This document shows positions 59,715-64,000 of a stretch of 64,000 bases of DNA, piece after piece. Position numbers and translations under genes: made by a program. The notes beneath the pieces are model-generated. The model made no database searches. It was not told the DNA's origin and worked only from the letters and a program-made list of their open reading frames with translations. The first letter of the stretch is position 1; the number at the start of each line of letters is the position of its first letter. Origin of the DNA: Leisingera sp. ANG-M7 (GTDB taxonomy: Bacteria > Pseudomonadota > Alphaproteobacteria > Rhodobacterales > Rhodobacteraceae); the NCBI RefSeq assembly GCF_000813965.1, contig NZ_JWLI01000005.1, forward strand, positions 310,001 to 374,000. The letters run 5' to 3'.

Positions 59715-61805
59715 ATGAATGAAGCCATTGCATACGAGCGCGTCGGCAATATTGCCGTTCTGAAGGCGCAAAACCCGCCTGTGAACGCGCTGGGCATTGA
59801 TGTGCGCAAAGGGCTGCTGGCCGCAATCGAGCGTGCTGAAGGTGAAGGCGCCAAGGCGGTGCTGATCTACGGTGAAGGCAAAACCTATTTCGCAGGTGCT
59901 GATATCCGCGAATTCGGCAAGCCGCCTCAGGATCCCTACCTGCCGGGCCTGTGCAGCCGGATTGAGGCTTCGCCGCTGATCGTCGTGTCTGCCATGCACG
60001 GCACGGCGCTGGGTGGCGGGCTGGAGGTGGCTCTGTCCTCGCACTACCGGATTGCAGTGCCAACGGCGAAAATGGGGCTGCCCGAGGTCAACCTGGGCAT
60101 CCTGCCCGGTGCCGGCGGAACCCAGCGGCTGCCGCGGCTGGCGGGGACCGAAGCGGCGCTGGAGATGATCACCACCGGCCGCCACTTTGGCGCGGCTGAG
60201 GCGCTGGACAAGGGAATCATCGACCGTATTGCAGACGGCGAACCCCGTGAAATCGGTCTCGCCTATGCGCAGGAACTGCTGGATTCGGGCGCACCGCGCC
60301 GAGCTGTTGGCGAAATGCCCGCGCCGGAAGCTGTGGATTTCGATGCCGTCTATGAGGCGACGCTGAAAAAAGGCCGCGGCCAGCTGTCTCCGGCGACGGC
60401 GGTGCGGGCGGTGCAGGCAGCGGTGGAAGCAGAAAGCTTTGAGGCGGGCCTTAAACGCGAGCGCGCGCTGTTCACGGAACTGATGGAATCGGATCAGCGG
60501 CAGGGGCTGATCCATGCCTTCTTCTCGGAGCGTGCGGTCAGCAAGCTGCCGGAGCTGGAAGGCGTGGATCCCCGCGAAGTTGCCGCGATGGGGGTGATCG
60601 GCGGTGGCACCATGGGCGCAGGCATTGCCACAGCGGCGCTGTTGGCGGGGATGCCGGTGGTGCTGATTGAGATGACGGACGAGGGTGTTGCCGCCGCGCG
60701 CGGGCGCATTGAAGGCAACCTGCAAGGCGCCCTGAAGCGGGGCAAGGTCACCCAGGCGCAATATGATCAGCTGACCGGCGAGGCGCTGACCGTGGCCACG
60801 GATTATGCCGCGCTGGACCAGGTGGATCTGGTGGTCGAGGCCGTGTTCGAAGACATGGGCGTCAAGCGCGAGGTCTTTGGCAAGCTGGATGCGCATTGCA
60901 AGCCGGGGGCGGTGCTGGCGACCAATACATCCTATCTGGATGTGGATGAGATCGCCGCAGCGACCTCCCGCCCGCAGGATGTGATCGGGCTGCATTTTTT
61001 CTCACCCGCGCATGTGATGAAGCTGTTGGAAGTTGTGGTGGCGGAGAAGACTGCGCCGGAAGTTCTGGCCACCGGCTTTGCTCTCGGCAAGCGGCTGAAG
61101 AAAGTGGCGGTGCGGTCTGGCATCTGCGACGGCTTCATCGGCAACCGGATTATGAATGCCTACCGCAAGGCAGCAGAATATGTGGTGCTGGATGGGGCGT
61201 CGCCCTACCAAGTGGACAAGGTGGTGACCACTTTCGGCTTCCCGATGGGGCCGTTTGCAATGGGGGATCTTGCAGGGCTGGATATCAATTGGGCCGCCCG
61301 CAAGCGCCGTGCGCCCACCCGCGACCCGCGCGAGCGGGTGCCGCGCTTCTACGAAATGCTCTGCGAAGGCGGCGATTTCGGTCAGAAAACCGGCAAGGGC
61401 TTTTATGTCTACGAAGCAGGCAAGCGCGGCGGCGTGCCGAACCCTGAGGTGGCCGAGCTGATTGCCCGGGATCAGGAACAGCAAGGCGTTTCCCCGCGGG
61501 AGTTCTCGGACGCGGAGGTGTTGCGCCGCTACATGTGCGCCATGGTGAATGAGGCTGCCAAGGTGGTGGGCGAGGGCATAGCCCGGCGCCCGCTGGATGT
61601 GGATATGGTGATGCTGTTCGGCTACGGTTTCCCGCGGTTCTGGGCCGGTCCGCTGAAATGGGCCGATCTGCAGGGGCTGGACAGTATCCTGGCCGATATT
61701 CAGGCCTATGCAGAAGAGGACGGTTTCTTCTGGCAGCCCGCGCCGCTCCTGGAGCAATTGGTGGCGGAAGGCACGACCTTCGACGATCTGAACAAAGCCG
61801 GCTAG
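59715..61805 (+). CDS. fadJ: Multifunctional enoyl-CoA hydratase/3-hydroxyacyl-CoA dehydrogenase (FadJ/FadB type)
   Basis: A 696-aa beta-oxidation protein. The N-terminal crotonase domain (about 1-190) has GKTYFAGADIREFG and MHGTALGGGLEVALSSHYRIA with the oxyanion-hole and catalytic acidic residues. The linker is followed by the dehydrogenase domain, with NAD motif GVIGGGTMGAGIATAALLAG near residue 295 and HFFSPAHVMKLLEVVV (catalytic His). The last 150 residues form the second HAD_C module. It hydrates trans-2-enoyl-CoA and oxidises 3-hydroxyacyl-CoA. No thiolase adjoins it, so a partner must be encoded elsewhere. Confidence 0.93.
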   Translation: MNEAIAYERVGNIAVLKAQNPPVNALGIDVRKGLLAAIERAEGEGAKAVLIYGEGKTYFAGADIREFGKPPQDPYLPGLCSRIEASPLIVVSAMHGTALGGGLEVALSSHYRIAVPTAKMGLPEVNLGILPGAGGTQRLPRLAGTEAALEMITTGRHFGAAEALDKGIIDRIADGEPREIGLAYAQELLDSGAPRRAVGEMPAPEAVDFDAVYEATLKKGRGQLSPATAVRAVQAAVEAESFEAGLKRERALFTELMESDQRQGLIHAFFSERAVSKLPELEGVDPREVAAMGVIGGGTMGAGIATAALLAGMPVVLIEMTDEGVAAARGRIEGNLQGALKRGKVTQAQYDQLTGEALTVATDYAALDQVDLVVEAVFEDMGVKREVFGKLDAHCKPGAVLATNTSYLDVDEIAAATSRPQDVIGLHFFSPAHVMKLLEVVVAEKTAPEVLATGFALGKRLKKVAVRSGICDGFIGNRIMNAYRKAAEYVVLDGASPYQVDKVVTTFGFPMGPFAMGDLAGLDINWAARKRRAPTRDPRERVPRFYEMLCEGGDFGQKTGKGFYVYEAGKRGGVPNPEVAELIARDQEQQGVSPREFSDAEVLRRYMCAMVNEAAKVVGEGIARRPLDVDMVMLFGYGFPRFWAGPLKWADLQGLDSILADIQAYAEEDGFFWQPAPLLEQLVAEGTTFDDLNKAG

Positions 61806-61846
61806 GCACACGGGCGGCGCCCCTCCGGCCCGCCGAGGGTCAGCGG

Positions 61847-61960
61847 TGCGCGTCCCGGTGCTGCCGGGCTGGACGCGCAAGCGTTGGCCGTATTACGCAA
61901 AAGCGCCGCGCGGAACGCGCGGCGCATGGCCCAACAAGAGCGGCGCACCTTCGGTGCGCC
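61847..61960. terminator. Three hairpins between the convergent fadJ-type and rpe genes
   Basis: TGCGCGTCC/GGACGCGCA (61847-61855, 61871-61879), GCGCCGCGC-GGAAC-GCGCGGCGC (61903-61925) and GGCGCACC-TTC-GGTGCGCC (61942-61960) lie in the 182-base gap. On the minus strand the middle one is followed by TTTTGCG, making it the likely rpe terminator; the first may serve fadJ. Confidence 0.7.
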
Positions 61961-61987
61961 TGGCGATTGGCGGGAGTTCCCCGCGCT

Positions 61988-62677
61988 TTACGCCCAGGTG
62001 CCTTCGGTGGCGGAACGGATCTTGCGGATGTTCTCGCCGTAGACTTCCGGCTTGTCCACGGACCCGCCCTTGAATACCGCGGACCCTGCAACCAGTACGT
62101 CGGCACCGGCTTCGGCCACCAGTGGCGCGGTGGTAGGATCAACGCCGCCATCGATCTCGATATGCACCGGGCGGTCGCCGATCATCGACCGCAGGCGGCG
62201 GATCTTGGCGGTCATGTCGAGGAACTTCTGGCCGCCGAAGCCAGGGTTCACGGTCATCACGCAGACCAGATCAGTCAGGTCCAGCAGATGCTCCACCGCT
62301 TCGGCAGGGGTGCCGGGGTTCAACGCCACGCCTGCCTTCATGCCTGCGCTGCGGATTGCCTGCAGGGTGCGGTGGATGTGCGGGCCTGCCTCGATATGGG
62401 CAGTCAGCACGTCGGCACCGGCGTCGGCATAGGCGTCGATGTAGGGATCAACAGGTGCGATCATCAGGTGCACATCCATTACCGTCTTCACATGCGGGCG
62501 GAAGGCCTTCACCGCCTGCGGGCCGAAGGTGAGGTTCGGAACGAAATGCCCGTCCATAACGTCCACATGCACCCAGTCGGCGCCTTGGGCTTCGATAGCC
62601 TGGATCTCCTGGCCGAAGTTGGCGAAATCGGCGGACAGGATGGAGGGCGCGATCTTGATCTTGCGGTCAAAGGACAT
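61988..62677 (-). CDS. rpe: Ribulose-phosphate 3-epimerase
   Basis: Interconverts ribulose-5-phosphate and xylulose-5-phosphate in the pentose phosphate pathway. The 229-aa TIM barrel has KIAPSILSADFANFG, HVDVMDGHFVPNLTFG with metal-ligand His/Asp, VMTVNPGFGGQ and HIEIDGGVDPTT with the catalytic Asp. ATG 62677 with AAGGAAG seven bases before is preferred to longer readings. Confidence 0.97.
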   Translation of the reverse strand: MSFDRKIKIAPSILSADFANFGQEIQAIEAQGADWVHVDVMDGHFVPNLTFGPQAVKAFRPHVKTVMDVHLMIAPVDPYIDAYADAGADVLTAHIEAGPHIHRTLQAIRSAGMKAGVALNPGTPAEAVEHLLDLTDLVCVMTVNPGFGGQKFLDMTAKIRRLRSMIGDRPVHIEIDGGVDPTTAPLVAEAGADVLVAGSAVFKGGSVDKPEVYGENIRKIRSATEGTWA

Positions 62678-62820
62678 CTGGCGGCTTCCTTGTGCAAAGG
62701 GAATTGAGGAGTCGGAGGCCGTATAGACCGTCCGGCCCGCTGTGCACAGGGGCAGATTGCGCCGCGGCCCTGTTTCCTGGGGTGCCACGCCTGCCGGTTG
62801 CGCCGGTCCTCGTTACAAAA

Positions 62821-62838
62821 CTTTCACGGCAGTGACAC
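62821..62838 (+). promoter_or_regulatory. Candidate Pho box upstream of phnC
   Basis: CTTTCAC and GTGACAC are spaced 11 bases start to start, as the two half sites of a Pho box (CTGTCAC-like). Together 11 of 14 positions agree. It lies 55 bases before the phnC start, suggesting PhoB control under phosphate limitation. Confidence 0.45.
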
Positions 62839-62892
62839 AAGAGCTTTGAGCGGGGCCGGTAGGCAACTCCCGAACGACAAGGGAGCGCCCCG

Positions 62893-63711
62893 GTGCTGCG
62901 CATAGACAAACTGACCAAACGGTTCGGCGGCAAGATTGCGGTGGATACCGCCACGCTGGACATCGACAAGCCCTGCATGATCGGCATCATCGGCCGCTCT
63001 GGTGCGGGCAAATCCACCCTGTTGCGGATGCTAAACCGGCTGGAGGACGCCAGCGGCGGCCGCATCCTGTTCGAGGGGCGCGAGATCACCGGGCTGAAAG
63101 GCAAAGACAAGCGCGCCTGGCAGTCCGACTGCGCGATGATTTTCCAGCAATTCAATCTGGTGCCGCGGATGGATGTGGTGTCGAATGTGCTGCACGGCAC
63201 ACTGAACCGCCGCAACGCGATGGCGACGCTGTTCAACCTCTATCCGATGGCGGATATTCACAAGGCGATCGACATCCTCGACCGCCTAGGCATTGCCGAG
63301 CATGCGGCCAAGCGGGCTGAAGCGCTCTCAGGCGGCCAGCAGCAGCGGGTGGCGATTGCCCGGGCGCTGATGCAGGACCCGAAAATCATTCTGGCGGATG
63401 AGCCGATCGCCTCGCTCGACCCGATGAACGCCCAGACCGTGATGGAGGCGCTGCGCCGCATCCACGAGGAAGACGGGCGTACTGTCATTGCCAACCTGCA
63501 TACGCTGGATACTGCGCGCCGCTATTGCGACCGGGTCGTTGGGATGCGCGACGGGCGCATCGTCTTTGACGGGCTGCCGGAGCAGCTGACCACCGGCGTC
63601 GCCCGCGAGATTTATGGCGCCGGGGAGGAATTCTCCGAAGCCGCCACCTCGACCGAGATTGAAACGCTGGAAAAGACGGGCGCGATGCGCGCTGCCATTC
63701 CCGCTGAGTAA
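62893..63711 (+). CDS. phnC: Phosphonate ABC transporter ATP-binding protein
   Basis: A 272-aa ATPase. Walker [10 protein letters not shown] is at residues 34-42, [19 protein letters not shown] follows, then the signature [18 protein letters not shown] and Walker [35 protein letters not shown] is characteristic of PhnC. The start is GTG at 62893 with AAGGGAGC seven bases before. Followed by phnD, it opens a phosphonate/phosphite uptake operon. Confidence 0.95.
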   Translation: MLRIDKLTKRFGGKIAVDTATLDIDKPCMIGIIGRSGAGKSTLLRMLNRLEDASGGRILFEGREITGLKGKDKRAWQSDCAMIFQQFNLVPRMDVVSNVLHGTLNRRNAMATLFNLYPMADIHKAIDILDRLGIAEHAAKRAEALSGGQQQRVAIARALMQDPKIILADEPIASLDPMNAQTVMEALRRIHEEDGRTVIANLHTLDTARRYCDRVVGMRDGRIVFDGLPEQLTTGVAREIYGAGEEFSEAATSTEIETLEKTGAMRAAIPAE

Positions 63712-63776
63712 CCCGTGACCCTGAATTCATCGACCCGGCGGGCTGCTCTGCCGGGACCCAACCGGAGAGACATGAG

Positions 63777-64000
63777 ATGAAGAAACTGATTGCTGCCGTT
63801 ATGGCAACCACCGCGCTGGCAGCCCCCGTTGCCGCCGAAGACATCACCGAATTCCGCATCGGGATCATCGGCGGCGAGAATGCCCAGGACCGTTTGAACA
63901 ACAACGAATGCCTGCGCGCCTACACCGAAAAGGAGCTTGGTGTCGAAACCAAGCTGTTCGCGCCGGCCGACTACAACGGCGTGATCCAGGGCCTGCTGGG
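63777..64000 (+). CDS. phnD: Phosphonate ABC transporter periplasmic binding protein, 3' end outside window
   Basis: The first 74 codons are visible. The signal peptide MKKLIAAVMATTALAAPVAA is followed by EFRIGIIGGENAQDRLNN, ELGVETKLFAPADYNGVIQG, matching PhnD binding proteins. It starts 65 bases after phnC; an earlier ATG (63772) is closed at once by a stop. The rest continues past the window end. Confidence 0.93.
   Translation, partial: MKKLIAAVMATTALAAPVAAEDITEFRIGIIGGENAQDRLNNNECLRAYTEKELGVETKLFAPADYNGVIQGLL

Noticed and set aside
59431-59718. Short plus-strand frame of 95 codons before the fadJ-type gene
   Set aside because: No ribosome site, unlikely composition and it contains the operator dyad; the fadJ start is in another frame.

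Overview
The window reads as chromosomal DNA of a marine alphaproteobacterium of the Roseobacter group (Rhodobacteraceae; Phaeobacter, Leisingera or Ruegeria-like). The grounds are high-GC coding sequence, an HvrA-like H-NS protein, an ethylmalonyl-CoA pathway, a luxR/luxI pair next to crotonyl-CoA carboxylase/reductase, a paaABCDE operon, and several families (DUF1194, DUF1989, TIGR02186 and TauE/SafE, NnrU) typical of this group. This placement is inference from gene content; no rRNA gene is present. I saw no tRNA, rRNA, CRISPR array, insertion sequence or prophage.

Bases 1-12734 (mostly minus strand) hold the TCA core: mdh, then a long sucC-sucD-sucA-odhB-lpd series running toward base 1. 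Genes without a TCA role sit between these enzymes: a GT25 glycosyltransferase between sucC and sucD, a DUF805 membrane protein and a small secreted protein between sucD and sucA, and a low-GC sulfotransferase, a MAPEG protein and a small protein between odhB and lpd. The rest of the respiratory TCA machinery, sdhCDAB, lies at 18773-22162 on the plus strand. Two pairs of TTGTGATCAC half-dyads, one upstream of sucC and one upstream of sdhC at almost the same distance from the start codon, suggest that one regulator controls both operons.

Bases 12894-31470 mix a sulfite/organoanion exporter, a malyl-CoA thioesterase/lyase-like gene and mesaconyl-CoA hydratase (ethylmalonyl-CoA pathway), tandem TM2 proteins, tandem small lipoproteins, a ZIP-type metal transporter, a DUF1989 protein, purine nucleoside phosphorylase, an H-NS/HvrA protein, ethylmalonyl-CoA mutase, an acyltransferase and crotonyl-CoA carboxylase/reductase. 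The acetyl-CoA assimilation pathway is therefore spread over three loci in this window. Directly after ccrA come a broken small ORF, luxR and luxI (31635-33278).

Bases 33342-48286 hold a RecD-like helicase with an SDR, a TIGR02186 plus double TauE/SafE operon, a BMP-type nucleoside ABC transporter operon, a housekeeping group (rimI, tsaB, nfuA), an HCCA-isomerase-like protein, a universal stress protein, an aminotransferase of class IV and a VOC protein. Bases 48487-54254 form the phenylacetyl-CoA epoxidase operon (thiolase-paaABCDE) with an additional di-iron paralogue at its end and a palindromic operator in front. Bases 54465-64000 hold a sulfatase-family hydrolase, a GNAT protein, an omega-aminotransferase with an IclR regulator, a FadJ-type beta-oxidation protein, rpe, and the start of a phosphonate uptake operon (phnC, partial phnD) behind a candidate Pho box.

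The observations most worth following are the shared twin dyads of the TCA operons, the extra PaaA/PaaC-like di-iron protein, the interrupted ORF and the possible ribosome-site hairpin around luxR/luxI, the terminator-like hairpin in the H-NS leader, and the accessory surface-modification genes inside the TCA operon.
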